NCBI GenBank assembly: GCA_010094025.1
Contig: ML991813.1
Span: forward strand, 1 to 64,000
DNA length: 64,000 bases
Reading direction: 5' to 3'
From: Viridothelium virens
Lineage: Eukaryota; Ascomycota; Dothideomycetes; Trypetheliales; Trypetheliaceae
Shown here: piece by piece, positions 11,054-21,673 of the stretch
Layout: every line of letters begins with the position of its first letter
Numbering within the stretch: the first letter of the stretch is position 1
Program-made: the position numbers and the translations under genes
The notes under the pieces: generated by a model
Database searches by the model: none
The model's input: the letters and a program-made list of their open reading frames with translations, nothing else
What the model was told of the DNA's origin: nothing

Positions 11054-12578
11054 TCACAATTTTGGTAACGATCTATCGCCTCGCTCAAGTGTCTCGACGT
11101 CCAGCTGCAAACCTGCCTTATTAAGGTTATCGAGGAAGGGCTGGCCCAACGTCGCAGGCGTAAGTACGCCACCGCCAAGCTTATGCGCGAGGGTATCAGA
11201 GCGCAGAAGAACAAGGGCTGCTTCAGCGAGGAAGACGCCAGTCAAGTGGTAGAAGCTACCGGTCCATTTCAGTGTTGCCACGGCACGAGGACGCTGCGTG
11301 GCGGATGAGTCGGCAGTACCGAGGGCTTTGCAGATGAACAAGTCGCGCGCCGTCTCTCTATTTTGGGTGAGCCTTGTCAAAGAAAAAGATTTATTGTCTA
11401 GCTTGAGCACGTACTCTTTTGTGGGACCTTGCCCAGGAGCATACACTAGCTTCTTCATCAACCATCGAGCAGGCTTGAGCAAGAGTGCCAGGGCGCCAAG
11501 GGTAAAACCCCAGTGCAGCAAAATGGCCCGGACAAAATTGCCTGCCCTTACATAAGGACTGAAGCGAAAATTAGGCCCGTAGAACGAACCAGAGCCAATA
11601 AGCCCCCAAGACCGATAGACGATCGTTCTATCGCTGGCGCCATTGATAGATGTTGTAAGAGTGCCCAGTTCAGATACAGAACGTATTCCAGTCAAGCTAC
11701 GGACAAGCCTGCTCCAAAGACTAGGCTTGGCTTTAGAAGATTTTGGAGGAGCGATGGGGGATATAGCGTAGGGCTTCGAGGACTTGACGATATGTGAGAT
11801 AGGATAGAAGTCCATAACGCTCATGAGAGTAGCAAAAGTACCACCACTTGGCGTCCCTATGACTTTCATGATGCTGAAAACAACCTCCGCTGTAGGCAAT
11901 GATGCCGTCCGACGAAGATGAGTGACTAAGAGCCAGGCCAGCATATCAGCTGGTGCACTCTCAATCCCGATCTGAGGAATGATCTATCTCGTAATTTAGC
12001 CACATATAAATGCGAATAGGTGTTCAGAGCTAGATGCCAGGGCATTATTCCTGGAAGGTACCTACAATTGCTCCATTACTCTTTGCAAGATCATTATACT
12101 GACGGACAATATCGTACACCCAAGGACTTTCACCTGTTACGTCAAGATAATGCGTCCCAGTTGCAGCGCAAGCCTCCACCACATGGGTACCATAGAGATG
12201 ATACGGTCCCACGGTGCTGATGAGAAGTCGTGTCTTCCTTGCCAGCGCGTAGAGGTCATCTTTGGTGAGCTGAGCTACTTCGACATCTGCATCTAATCAG
12301 AGAGGCGCTAAGTGCGTGGACTTTTGGAAGAGGTACCAGGCTCAATCCTATCTGGGTTTAGCTTTTTCAAATCTTGGACAAGATCCGACAGCTTTGAAGC
12401 CGAACGACCTGCTACTGCCCATTTCAGGTCCGTAGGAAGGTTGGTGGTAATGTGCTCAACAGTGTACTTTCCGGTGTAGCTGCGAATAGATTAAAACCGG
12501 TCCAGGAACAGGGCGGAGGAACACCAACCCAGTAGCTCCAAAGACGATAACATCATACTGACGAGAACTCGAAGCCAT
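11054..12578 (-). CDS. Saccharopine dehydrogenase-like (trans-acting enoyl reductase type) oxidoreductase
   Basis: Four exons on the minus strand: 12578..12529, 12479..12337, 12292..12066 and 11983..11054, giving 449 residues with introns of 49, 44 and 82 nt. The N-terminus MASSSRQYDVIVFGATGYTG is a Rossmann dinucleotide-binding motif. It is followed by LKWAVAGRSASKL, RLLISTVGPYHLYGTHVVEA, GTHYLDVTGE, then IIPQIGIESAPADMLAWLL. This order matches the membrane-associated saccharopine-dehydrogenase-like family (human SCCPDH, mycobacterial trans-acting enoyl reductases), not the lysine-pathway enzyme. A hydrophobic segment near residues 300-320 (ILLHWGFTLGALALLLKPAR) fits lipid-droplet or ER association. 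The substrate is unknown. The gene ends 198 bp from the convergent GH71 gene. Confidence 0.88.
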
Positions 12579-13032
12579 TATCTTAAAAGAAACCGGTAGA
12601 GTTGTGGGTTAGATTTCACGATTTAACGCTACACTCTAGGTAGACATTGTTGAACTGCTGATCACAGGGAATAGGAATTATGAACGAAAACGATGAACGA
12701 AAATACTGAGCGAAAACGGAACAGCCCGATTTCGACATAGCGCCCTAGATTTCCTAGGTTTCATCATGTCCTCCGTAGCGATAGGGCGAAAGGCCGAGGT
12801 GTCGAGCGCGCACGTGAGGGAACTTGTCGACTTCCCGATTCCGTTGAGATGCCTGAGGCAAAAGGAAATCGCCGTCCTACCGTCCCCTGCCGTGCCTGCT
12901 TCCTAAGCGAGGCCAGTTCTGGTCCGTGCGCACACCACCATCCTTGAATTACGCTCTCTCCGAAGTGCACAGTTCCACAATAACCAACCTTTTCAACGAC
13001 TTCATAGTCAATACTTCACCGAATCCGCCACA
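12579..13032. promoter_or_regulatory. Divergent promoter region, reductase / RPL43, with GAACGAAAA repeats
   Basis: A 454-bp region between divergent start codons. At 12680-12719 the sequence holds TGAACGAAAA, ATGAACGAAAA and GAGCGAAAAC in direct orientation, separated by 2-5 nt. These repeats could be factor sites for the ribosomal protein gene, for the reductase, or chance. Confidence 0.45.
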
Positions 13033-14024
13033 ATGACGAAGCGCACGAAGAGTAAGTGAAGAGAGCCTTCGAATACTTTGGCTTTACTGATCAAAATGCA
13101 CTACAGAAGTAGGAATTACTGGAAAATAGTGAGTGGATCCCCATATCTCCATGTTCAACGTGACAATTGCTTATGTTTCATACACAGCGGTACGAGGTAA
13201 GTAGACTCGTGAATTTGAACCCTCTCCTTTGGTCATGGTACTGGAGCTGGAGCGCACGATCCTTCCCACCAAGCAAGCGAATCCCAGAAAGCGCAAACAT
13301 TCTTAGCAATAGCTATATCAATATCCAGATATTCCGAATGTTCAGAAGCCGGCCGAACCAAATCCTGGCAGCTCTTACTCATCTCCAGGATTTCTGAGAT
13401 GAAAGGCGCCAAGATTTTGTCCGAAAGGCTTCAGACTTTCTAGGACCTAGGAGGCAGGGCTACGAGTTAAGAATCCAGAAGCCACACAACTTACGAACTT
13501 ATACCGACGGTCTTCGGGCGGTTGGGGGGATCATGCGCTTCTGGCTCCGGGTGATCATGTCGCCGCTATGCAGTATTCGTCCTAAACTCGCAGATAGATA
13601 TGGCGCCTCTCTTCGAAAGCAAGTGAAGAAACAAGAGATTACACAGCATGCACGATGTAGGTCCATTGTTCTTGTAGCTTCGCGCGCTCCCCTTGTCGAA
13701 GAGTCGTCTCTCTGCCTCCTGCTGCAACGAATACCACAAGAAAACCCAAACTTCAGAGTCCAGCTGACCAGGCTCGTTCAACCCACAGATCCATGCAGCT
13801 TCTGCGGCAAAACGACAGTTAAGCGTGTGTCTACTGGAATTTGGAAATGCAAGGCATGCCGAAAGACCCTTGCGGGAGGAGCATATGTCGTCTCGTAAGT
13901 TGAATAATTCATCTGTCAAGGAGAAGGGAATGGGCAAAGGGTTAACGGGCCGATCAACAGTACTCCTCCAGCTGCCGCGACACGTTCAACGATTCGTCGT
14001 TTGAGAGACATTGCGGAGCAATAG
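13033..14024 (+). CDS. RPL43: 60S ribosomal protein eL43 (L37A)
   Basis: Six exons: 13033..13051, 13107..13128, 13188..13196, 13598..13656, 13789..13894 and 13961..14024, giving exactly 92 residues, the usual eL43 length. The protein reads MTKRTKKVGITGKYGTRYG, ASLRKQVKKQEITQHARYPC, SFCGKTTVKRVSTGIWKCKA, CRKTLAGGAYVVSTPPAAAT, RSTIRRLRDIAEQ. Four zinc-binding cysteines are in place (CSFC and CKAC). Exon 3 is only 9 nt (CGGTACGAG, completing Tyr and giving Gly-Thr-Arg in part) and is followed by a 401-nt intron, long for this window. Small early exons and long introns are typical of fungal ribosomal protein genes. The protein sits in the large ribosomal subunit. Confidence 0.95.
13197..13597 (+). 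other. 401-nt third intron of RPL43
   Basis: This is by far the longest intron in the window (most are 44-80 nt). It starts GTAAGT and ends TAG. I looked for intron-encoded snoRNA boxes (RUGAUGA/CUGA) and saw only weak resemblances (CTGAGATGA near 13394), not a convincing pair. Long introns near the start of ribosomal protein genes often affect expression. Confidence 0.6.
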
Positions 14025-14948
14025 ACAGACTGGGTCGTGTTATCGTTGGCGCTCCGGGCTTCAATTTGCTTTTCATGGGTGGTCTGAATTGGGTCACATA
14101 TGCCTCTACGATGTCAATAACATATCAATGAGTCGGGCTGGCAGCCATACCCATATTTTGACGCTTTCAAGGGTGAACAAGTTGCTAGCAATGTGCTTGG
14201 CTCGATGAAGATGACAGGTTATTAAGGAAGACCGGCTCTTGCGATATTATAGACATCCTATACATAACTCTGGAGGCTCCGTATCGAAGTGACAATCACA
14301 GGAGCTTTCTGACGAGCCGACTCCACGCGAAAGCATTGCGGTCGTCAGGGCTGTTACAGGTGGGGCGCCTTGTTCAAGTACGTCAAGTAACCAGCTCGCG
14401 GGCCATTCTGCACTGAGCGGCTGCCTGGATAGGCCTGAATTTTTACACATGTTTCAGTCCGCATTTGCGTTATGCGATTGCTTATACAATCCCTTGATTA
14501 TGAGTTTACACAAATCGCGAATTATGCAAAGCTTGCATATATGAGCTAGGCATGTTTCGGTGTGACCGCTTGGGAGGTCACCGGGCTCGCTGGTCGTGAC
14601 GAAAGTAATTTTTAGGCAAGCTAAGACTCATTCTTTCCGTCGTCTCTTTTGCGGTGATGATGACCGAGGGAGGGTCACATTGATTCACATCAGCATACCA
14701 GCCACCAGGACGCGCAGGCTCGTGGTGGTACCGAAGACGCTGCAGATTATCGTTTTTGCCTGGTGCTGGGTTCTGCGCTGGCCAACTGCATTTTAGCGCC
14801 TTGCCTTAGTGACCCTTTAAAGCTGCTTCTTTGCCCCACGACCTCGTCTGTCTACTATTCCCAACTCCACCCTCTCTCCTCATTCCCTCCATGAAATCAA
14901 GTTTGTACCTTGAGATTTTGCTCCTTCACTCACCTCATACCACTTCGC
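14025..14948. other. Intergenic, no gene recognised
   Basis: A 924-bp gap between RPL43 and the RING/PHD gene, both on the plus strand. Only short unmatched frames are present. The last ~130 bp are pyrimidine-rich and probably form the leader of the next gene. Confidence 0.5.
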
Positions 14949-16876
14949 ATGGCGGACACCTGTATTGTCTGCCTCGGTGACCTGGCCGGCGCTCGTGAGG
15001 AGTCTCCCCCGAAGCCGACTCTAGCCACCGACGACGAGCTTCAAGTCGTACGCGAGACTACTTCACTTCCGACCAATGGCGAAGACTCGAGCCATGCCCC
15101 GAAAGAAGACGACGAAACTATTGCCCACCTTCTGCCTTGTGGACACAATCTCCACAACGCATGCCTTAAGCCATGGGTGGAAAGGGCGAATAGTTGTCCG
15201 ACATGCAGGGCAAGCTTCAATACAGTAGAATTGAGCACGATCGTTGGTGGTGAGTCGATGCAATTTGATTCTTTGCACGAAGAGTTTTTGCTGATTCGCC
15301 GTCGTGTTTAGGTCCTGTCTGGGCATCATATGCCGTCCAAGATAAGCAACAAGCAGCTGAAATCGACCCCTCAATGATAGTCGATGATGACCTTTTTGAT
15401 GGGCCCATCGGACCGCCCTGCCTGGTCTGTGAAGAGATTGGCGATGATGAGACTCTTTTGCTGTGCGACGGATGCGAGGCAGCATGTCATGTGTCCTGCG
15501 CAGGTTTGCAAAGAGTCCCTCGAGGGCCTTGGTATTGCGACCATTGTCAAGAAGATGATCATGTCCGTATACCACCACGTCAACCAAGTCGTATCACACA
15601 GAGACATCGCACAAGAGCAAGCCAACGACGATCTCGTCGCACTGCTGCCGACTCTTGGACCCGCGTATGGCAGTCTGTAATGGACCGTCTTCATTTTGAC
15701 TTGGATTTCCCTTTCGACGACGACGATGATGGACCTACCCAACGACAAACGGAAGCTGAACGGAGGGAATTCCTTGAGTATCAGCGCCGTTATGAAGTTG
15801 CTGCTCGGCAGGGTGGCGCGCAACGCTTTCGTGCCATCGCCCCTACGTTGCTCGAACGCAATCCAGAGAACGGTGATAAAGGAACAGACCCATCACCTGA
15901 ATCGCAAGAAGAAATCAGAGCATGGAACGCTTTTGACAAGGCCAGGGAACTGGCCAATGGATCTCAGTCAAATAACAGGAGAAAGCGGAAGTCCACTACT
16001 GCCTCCCCAGTGGAGCCTGAACCCGAGGCTGAGCGGAAGTTCAAGCGTCCTCGGACTACAAGAACCAATGATTCTGCCCCTGCAATCAACGGTGACTCGC
16101 CCGAATCTTCGCGTGCCGCACTCAACAGAGGCTCTGCGGTTATTCAACGTCCGCGGAATCTCCAGCTAGACTCTGAAAGGGCTACTGGTGGATCAAATTT
16201 TCTTCAATCTCTATTAAAAGAGGTCGAGAGCTCACATACACCCGGCGTGCAGCAAAACACCACCGGCTCTCCACTCCCAACATCAGAACCGCATCACTCG
16301 CCTCGACCGTCCTCTCCAGACAGTTCGCCAACACCTTCTAACCACGGAACTCCTCGGGCTGTTTCAACAACACCTCCTCCTGAACAGAATGCACGCCAAT
16401 CTTCTCCTACTCCTTTGACATCAAGCGTGCTACCGGTCTTTCCCACCGTTCCTGAGTTCTCACCCTTCTCGCCTGTAAATGGCACATGCGATAATCCACC
16501 ACTATCAGACGACGGACCGACTTCACGCTCTAGGCCACTTCAGCGGAATGGACACAGATCGCCGGATTCGAGTCCGGTGCGATCCAAAGACACCTCTCCC
16601 ACCCGAGCAAATATGCCTTTCTCCACCAAGCAAGAAATTCAAAAGATGGTCTCAACTGCATTGAAACCGCGTTACAAAAAACAGGAATTGAATCGCGAAC
16701 AGTTCACAGAAATCAATAGAGATATCTCGCGCATGTTGTACGATAAGGTTGGCGATGCCGGGGCGTTGTCAGATCAAAAGGATCGGGAACACTGGCAGCG
16801 TATCGCTACTGAGGAGGTGGACAACGCGCTGAAAGCGCTAAATGGCGTGGAAGTCAAGGCAGTAGCCTCTTCTTGA
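14949..16876 (+). CDS. RING-H2 plus PHD finger protein (PHRF1/Asr1-like E3 ubiquitin ligase)
   Basis: Two exons, 14949..15249 and 15312..16876, give 621 residues. The 62-nt intron falls between VGG and PVWASYAVQDK. Residues ~4-100 form a RING-H2: CIVCLGD..., then LLPCGHNLHNACLKPWVERA and CPTC. Residues ~138-185 form a PHD finger: CLVCEEIGDDETLLLCDGCE, AACHVSC..., WYCDHC. The middle is a long Ser/Pro-rich disordered region with a basic KRKST and KFKRPR stretch (nuclear localisation). The C-terminal ~80 residues (TKQEIQKMVSTALKPRYKKQ...) are predicted helical and conserved-looking. RING followed by PHD is the architecture of human PHRF1 and yeast Asr1, which ubiquitinates RNA polymerase II. The function in this fungus is inferred. 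Confidence 0.88.
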
Positions 16877-17278
16877 GCCAAAACTAAGGCATGGAAATTT
16901 GGGAGGCGCACGGGTGGCTGCGTTTGGTTCGTTCGGTTCAGGGGCGTAAGATATGCGTACCTAGATACCCCCTCCATAGCATGGGATGCGATGGACGATA
17001 CCACTTGTACATAACTCTGAGAACAATGTATTTGCGAACGAGCTATACTATCCTAACGAGATATCTTCTACGTCTTGGATTCATAATCTTGATCAACCGA
17101 TGATTACTCCGTACCGTGGGAATAATTTGTGCACTCGGTGAACGCTTCCTCGAGGCCGAATGAAAATGGGACTGCTAGTCATCTCATCTAGACCGCGTTA
17201 CTATCTGCTAGTGCCCAGATATTTAACCCAACTTCAATCCGTAGATTCACATATTCATCTCGTAATGATCCTCGGAAA
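16877..17278. other. Intergenic between tandem genes
   Basis: A 402-bp gap between the RING/PHD gene and the D-amino-acid oxidase gene. It presumably holds the 3' end of one and the promoter of the other. Nothing distinctive was seen. Confidence 0.45.
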
Positions 17279-19054
17279 ATGTCGTTGCAAGGAAGCCATA
17301 TTGTAGTCCTTGGGTAATATCCGTTCCTGCATTGGTGACACGACCGTTCTCTCTAACCTTCAAACAGAGCGGGCGTTGTCGGCCTGCAAACTGCTGTCTT
17401 TCTTCTTGAAGCCGGATGTAAAGTCACTCTCATTGCTGAGCATCTGCCCGGCGACCAGTCTATTGAATACACATCTCCTTGGTATGGTTTCACAATTTTT
17501 AAGTAACTCTAATTCTTTTTGCCGAATTCACCAAAATGCTTCTCCGCCGTCCATCCCGGCTTTTGTATCGCCTTTCTAGACCTTAGAAGTTGCACCTCTA
17601 GTTCATTTTGGTGGTCCTCTTTTCCCCTCTTCCATAAGGAGATTTACTAAAAAAGCATATCTAGGGCTGGAGCCCATTGGAAAACCCATGCTCAACATAC
17701 AGACAAGCGACAATGTGGATGGGATGTCGAAACATACGAGTATTGGATGAATGAGTTAGCAAAGGAGCAGCAGAGACCGACGACTATAGGAAAGTCTGGG
17801 ATCGCGGTACGTTCTCTAAATGTGCTCACTCCCAAGCTTCACCTTCTGCATGTCTTTATATACAAAAAATTACACCAATCGCACGCCTACTCAAACCACT
17901 TGAACCAATTGCTAACCCCACCCCTCTTTAACAGAAAGTCCCCTCAATGATGTCCTGGTATGCCCATCCCTCCCCTTTCCTCCCCCAACCCCATCCCCAT
18001 CCCCCTTCTCAAACCACCATCTCACCAACTCCACCCCCTCAGGACGCCCTCCCACCCCGTTCCCGAACTCTGGTGGGCCCCGCACGTCCACTCCTTCCGC
18101 ACTCTCTCCGACGCCGGCCTCCCGCCCACCGCCCACACCGGCGTCGCCTTCACCACGCTCGCCCTCAACGTCCCCGTCTACCTGGCGCACCTCCTCGCAC
18201 GCATCCGCAGTCTCGGCGGACGCGTCGTCCGATTCCGACTCCCGACGCATGGCGGCCTGGCGCTTGCGCTTGACCGCGTGGATGCCGTGTTGGAGCCTGT
18301 GGGCGGGGATCCCCTTGCTTCTGACGCTGACTCCAGTTCTAACGATGTCGAAGGCGAGAGTAAGAACGGAGGCGGTAGGGGCGGTGGTAGTGGGAGTAGT
18401 GCGGGCAGGGGAAAGGCAACGGCGTACGTGAACTGCACAGGCCTTGGGGCGCGAACGCTAGTGCCAGATTCGGCGGTGTATCCCGTGCGGGGCGTGACGG
18501 TGTTGGTAAAGGGGGAGGCGAGCGGGGTGAGGGTGCTGGAGGGGAAGGACGCGGTCGGGTATGTGATTCCGAGGAAGGGGAGTGGGACCACGGTGTTGGG
18601 GGGCACGAAGGAGGGAGGGAAGTGGGAGGTGGAGGCGGAGGAGGAGGTGACGAGGGGGATTCTGGAGAGGTGTCGGGAGTTGGCGCCGGAGCTGTTGACG
18701 GGGAGGAAGAAGGAGCGCGGCGGTGGGGTGGGGAAGGGAAGCGAGGAGGACGAGGAAGGGGACTTTGAAGTTTTGAAGGTTAATGTAGGGAGGAGACCGG
18801 CGAGGGAAGGGGGTGCGAGGGTGGAGTTGGATCGGGAAATCGGGAAGGATAGGATTTTGGTGCACTGTTATGGCCATGCTGGTGCTGGGTAAGTTGACTG
18901 TTTCAATGATATGGTGTCGGCTTTTCTATGTGTCTGACATCAGTTTAGGTTTCAGAACTCAGTTGGATCGGCGAGAGAGGTGGTCCAGATACTGAAGGAT
19001 CGTTTGGTGGCTTCCGAAAGCACTTCATCGGCAGACAGCAAAGCGAGGTTGTGA
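17279..19054 (+). CDS. D-amino-acid oxidase with peroxisomal C-terminus
   Basis: Six exons: 17279..17313, 17368..17481, 17665..17806, 17935..17957, 18043..18888 and 18949..19054, giving 421 residues. The N-terminus MSLQGSHIVVLGAGVVGLQT is the FAD-binding Rossmann motif. It is followed by DQSIEYTSPWAGAHWKTHAQ (a strong DAAO/DASPO signature), AYVNCTGLGARTL, YPVRGVTVLVKG, DRILVHCYGHAGAG and FQNSVGSAREVVQIL. The C-terminus ...SKARL ends in ARL, a good PTS1, so the enzyme should be peroxisomal. It oxidatively deaminates D-amino acids with release of H2O2. D-aspartate oxidase is the main alternative, since the families are alike. Two low-complexity insertions (residues ~197-225, Gly/Ser-rich; ~320-345, Gly/Glu-rich) are unusual. 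The 23-nt exon 4 is supported by frame on both sides. Confidence 0.9.
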
Positions 19055-19078
19055 CCCAAGCAGACATCGATGTATAAA

Positions 19079-20390
19079 CTACTCAGAGGACTCATCCCGT
19101 ATATGTATTATTCGAAGTGGCATATCAGTTGAGTAGAAAAAACTGCGATTTTCAGTTTCAGGCGCTGCAGAAAACGATATGTCGTTCAGCCACAGTCCGC
19201 TCTCTTCTAGGGACGTAGTTTCAGTACTCTTATGATTATTAAAATCAAGATAAACAAGAGCTTGGTAGACGTACCACAGCGGGTTGTGAACATATCAACC
19301 GTCTCTTCGTTGCGGACTGTTGCTGCAATGACAACGTCAAGAGTCGGGAAGATGTCAATGAGATCGCGGATAGTATCGATAAGCGAAGGAACAAATTCTT
19401 TGTCATATATCTTCGTGTTACTGGTCAGCCTCATGGATAGTCAGTAATTCTGAGGAGGGGACCTTGGTTACGAGATCTGCTCCGAGGACCACATCACATG
19501 GATACTCATTAATTTCCTCTTTAAGCCAACTGGTTCGGGGAAGCCGACTCCATTGGAGCACTTCTGTGCGTACTGCATTACTGCTTCGGAGTCCATTTAA
19601 AGACAAGTTTTCGGCCAGAGACTGGACAACACCGTGATCGCCGTCGGTAGCTACGACCCTGGCAGCACCAAGATGCTTGGCACATAGGACTGACAGGAAG
19701 CCAGTGCCAGCCCCTAGCTCAAGAACATTTCTATTCTTCACAAATGCTCCACCTTCTTCGGTGGTGAGAAACGAGCCGAGATGCAGGGCAGCCTCCCATG
19801 TTCTCAGGCCTGTTGTGCCAGAAGACGAGAGCACAGAGCGAGCCTCCAACAGTGTAATGTTTTCATGAGGTGGCCTGCGATCACCGTTCTCTAAAATGGA
19901 AGAGTATGTAACGTACGATTTATGCTGAGCTGACAATGCTTCAGAGGGTAGCTTTGATGAGAGCAGCGTTGAAAGCCGAGACATAAGATCATCGGAAATC
20001 TCCTGCGCGCGTGCATTAAGAGCGCATATATTAGCCATGTAGGAATAGGCATTTCCAATCGCCCTTTATGGGATTGGGCTGACTGCCCCAGCAGAGAGGA
20101 ATTGAAAGATTATAGAGCATTTAACCTACATCTTCGTTAGGATCTATAGTGGCCTCTTCAACCCTGCTCATCAATTGCTTAAGGACCCGCAATTCATATC
20201 TTTCTGGCGGCGAATACGGTAGAGATTCAGTATTGAACATATGATCATAGATCCAGGCTTGAATCTCTGGCAGCCGCAATTGATCTCTTTCCGGCCATGC
20301 AAGTTTCTTTGGCTCCACCAATTGGAGATACTGTTGTTTGAATAGAGACAGGGAGGCGGCCGGACTGGACTTTGCGATCTGGTGAACCAT
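19079..20390 (-). CDS. EFM3: EF2 lysine methyltransferase (Efm3/FAM86 type)
   Basis: Four exons on the minus strand: 20390..20130, 20002..19472, 19410..19275 and 19206..19079, giving 351 residues; introns are 127, 61 and 68 nt. N-terminal FAM86-type helices (residues ~1-90) precede TTGLRTWEAALHLGSFLTTE and the SAM motif NRNVLELGAGTGFLSVLCAK, then VVATDGDHGVV, DVVLGADLIYDKEFVPSLID and VVIAATVRNEETVDMFTTRC. This matches the METTL-type family 16 enzymes that trimethylate elongation factor 2 (yeast Efm3, human EEF2KMT). The last exon reads ...WLNDISFSAAPETENRSFFY. The gene is convergent with the oxidase, only 24 bp apart, and divergent from RPS24, also a translation gene. Confidence 0.88.
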
Positions 20391-20704
20391 CTACTCAATT
20401 TGTCTCGAGAGTGCTTCACGATCTACGAAGCCTCTCATCTGCGCAGTCTGTCTCATCTGCAGAGCAGTCCGAGAAGGCCCAAGTGTTGATGGTGAGTGCT
20501 GAGGCATATGTGTGGGGGTTGCCGGACTCGGTTAGCGTCACCCACAACCGATGCCGAAAACCATTTGTGCGTGACACCAGCACATCGACGTCTACAGCAT
20601 TGGGCCTCCTACCTCCATCCTTATCATCAGGATTCATCGACTCTCACTGCTGACAAGTTGGACTGAAGAGTCTAGCGAGTTATTCAGTTCATACCGTCTC
20701 AATC
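20391..20704. promoter_or_regulatory. Bidirectional promoter, EFM3 / RPS24
   Basis: Only 314 bp separate the divergent start codons of the EF2 methyltransferase and ribosomal protein eS24. Both act in translation, so shared control is plausible. A CTCATCTGCGCAGTCTGT / CTCATCTGCAGAGCAGT near-repeat lies at about 20433-20470. Confidence 0.5.
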
Positions 20705-21324
20705 ATGGCGGACTCACAGGTTACCCTCCGGTACGCTTCGAACCGCTTACAGACTTGCACACACTCGAACCGCGGAGATCCACTGCTAACACATCAAAAG
20801 CACCCGCAAATTCATTCGCAACCCTCTCCTGGCCCGCAGGCAAATGGTGGTGTACGTATAAGATGCGCTAGCGCAAAATATAGCAGATGAAATAGGCACT
20901 GATGAATTTTGGCATCCAGGGACGTCCTTCATCCAAATCGCGCCAATGTCTCCAAGGACGAACTCCGCACGAAGCTCTCCGAACTCTACAAAATCAGCAA
21001 GGATCAAGTTCAAGTCTTTGGCTTCCGTACACAGTATGGTGGCGGCAAGAGCACAGGCTTCGGCCTCATCTACGAGTCGGTGGAGTCGATGAAGAAGTTC
21101 GAGCCGCAATACCGGCTGGTGCGTGTGGGTATGGCGACCAAGGCTGAGAAGGCGAGCAGACAGCAACGTATGTGGATCCAAGCATTCTCAAATCTTATCT
21201 TGAGTTTGGTGGGAGCGCGATACTGACACTTTGGATCTTGTTAGGCAAGCAACGGAAGAACAGAGCGAAGGAGCATCGTGGGACAGCGAAGACGAAGGGT
21301 GCAAAGTCAAAGAAGGACAAATAG
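20705..21324 (+). CDS. RPS24: 40S ribosomal protein eS24
   Basis: Four exons: 20705..20730, 20801..20851, 20920..21167 and 21245..21324, giving 134 residues, the normal eS24 size. The protein reads [80 protein letters not shown] and ends in a lysine-rich tail ([11 protein letters not shown]). Splice joins at TLR/TRK, MVV/DVLHP and QQ/RKQ are each supported by family sequence. Introns are 70, 68 and 77 nt. It is a small-subunit ribosomal protein acting in pre-rRNA processing and decoding-side structure. Confidence 0.95.
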
Positions 21325-21673
21325 ACAAGTTCGTGAGGGGTTGGGTCGTGGTGTTTGTGATGAGGTTATGGTGTGGGCATGGCTGCATTTGTACCTTTAT
21401 GAGGACTCTATATTGGCGCTCATCTGCGTCTTTGAAATGCAATCTACAATTTCAATTAAATTGCGATCCTGCCACCAGGACTTTCTAGAGTGCCTTTACC
21501 TATTTGCTTTTTGATCATAGCAAGGGTGTACACGAGGGCTGTAGTTCCACCGACTTTATCGAGTTAATTTGGGTATCTGAAGAAAAGAATATACGGTTCG
21601 TGAACCGATACAGACGGCCAGAGGATCGTGAAACTGGGTCCCATCTCACTCTCAACTCAGGCCAGCCACTCCA

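Noticed and set aside
13197-13597. Possible C/D snoRNA in RPL43 intron 3
   Set aside because: Only loose CTGA and GATGA matches; no proper C and D boxes with a terminal stem.
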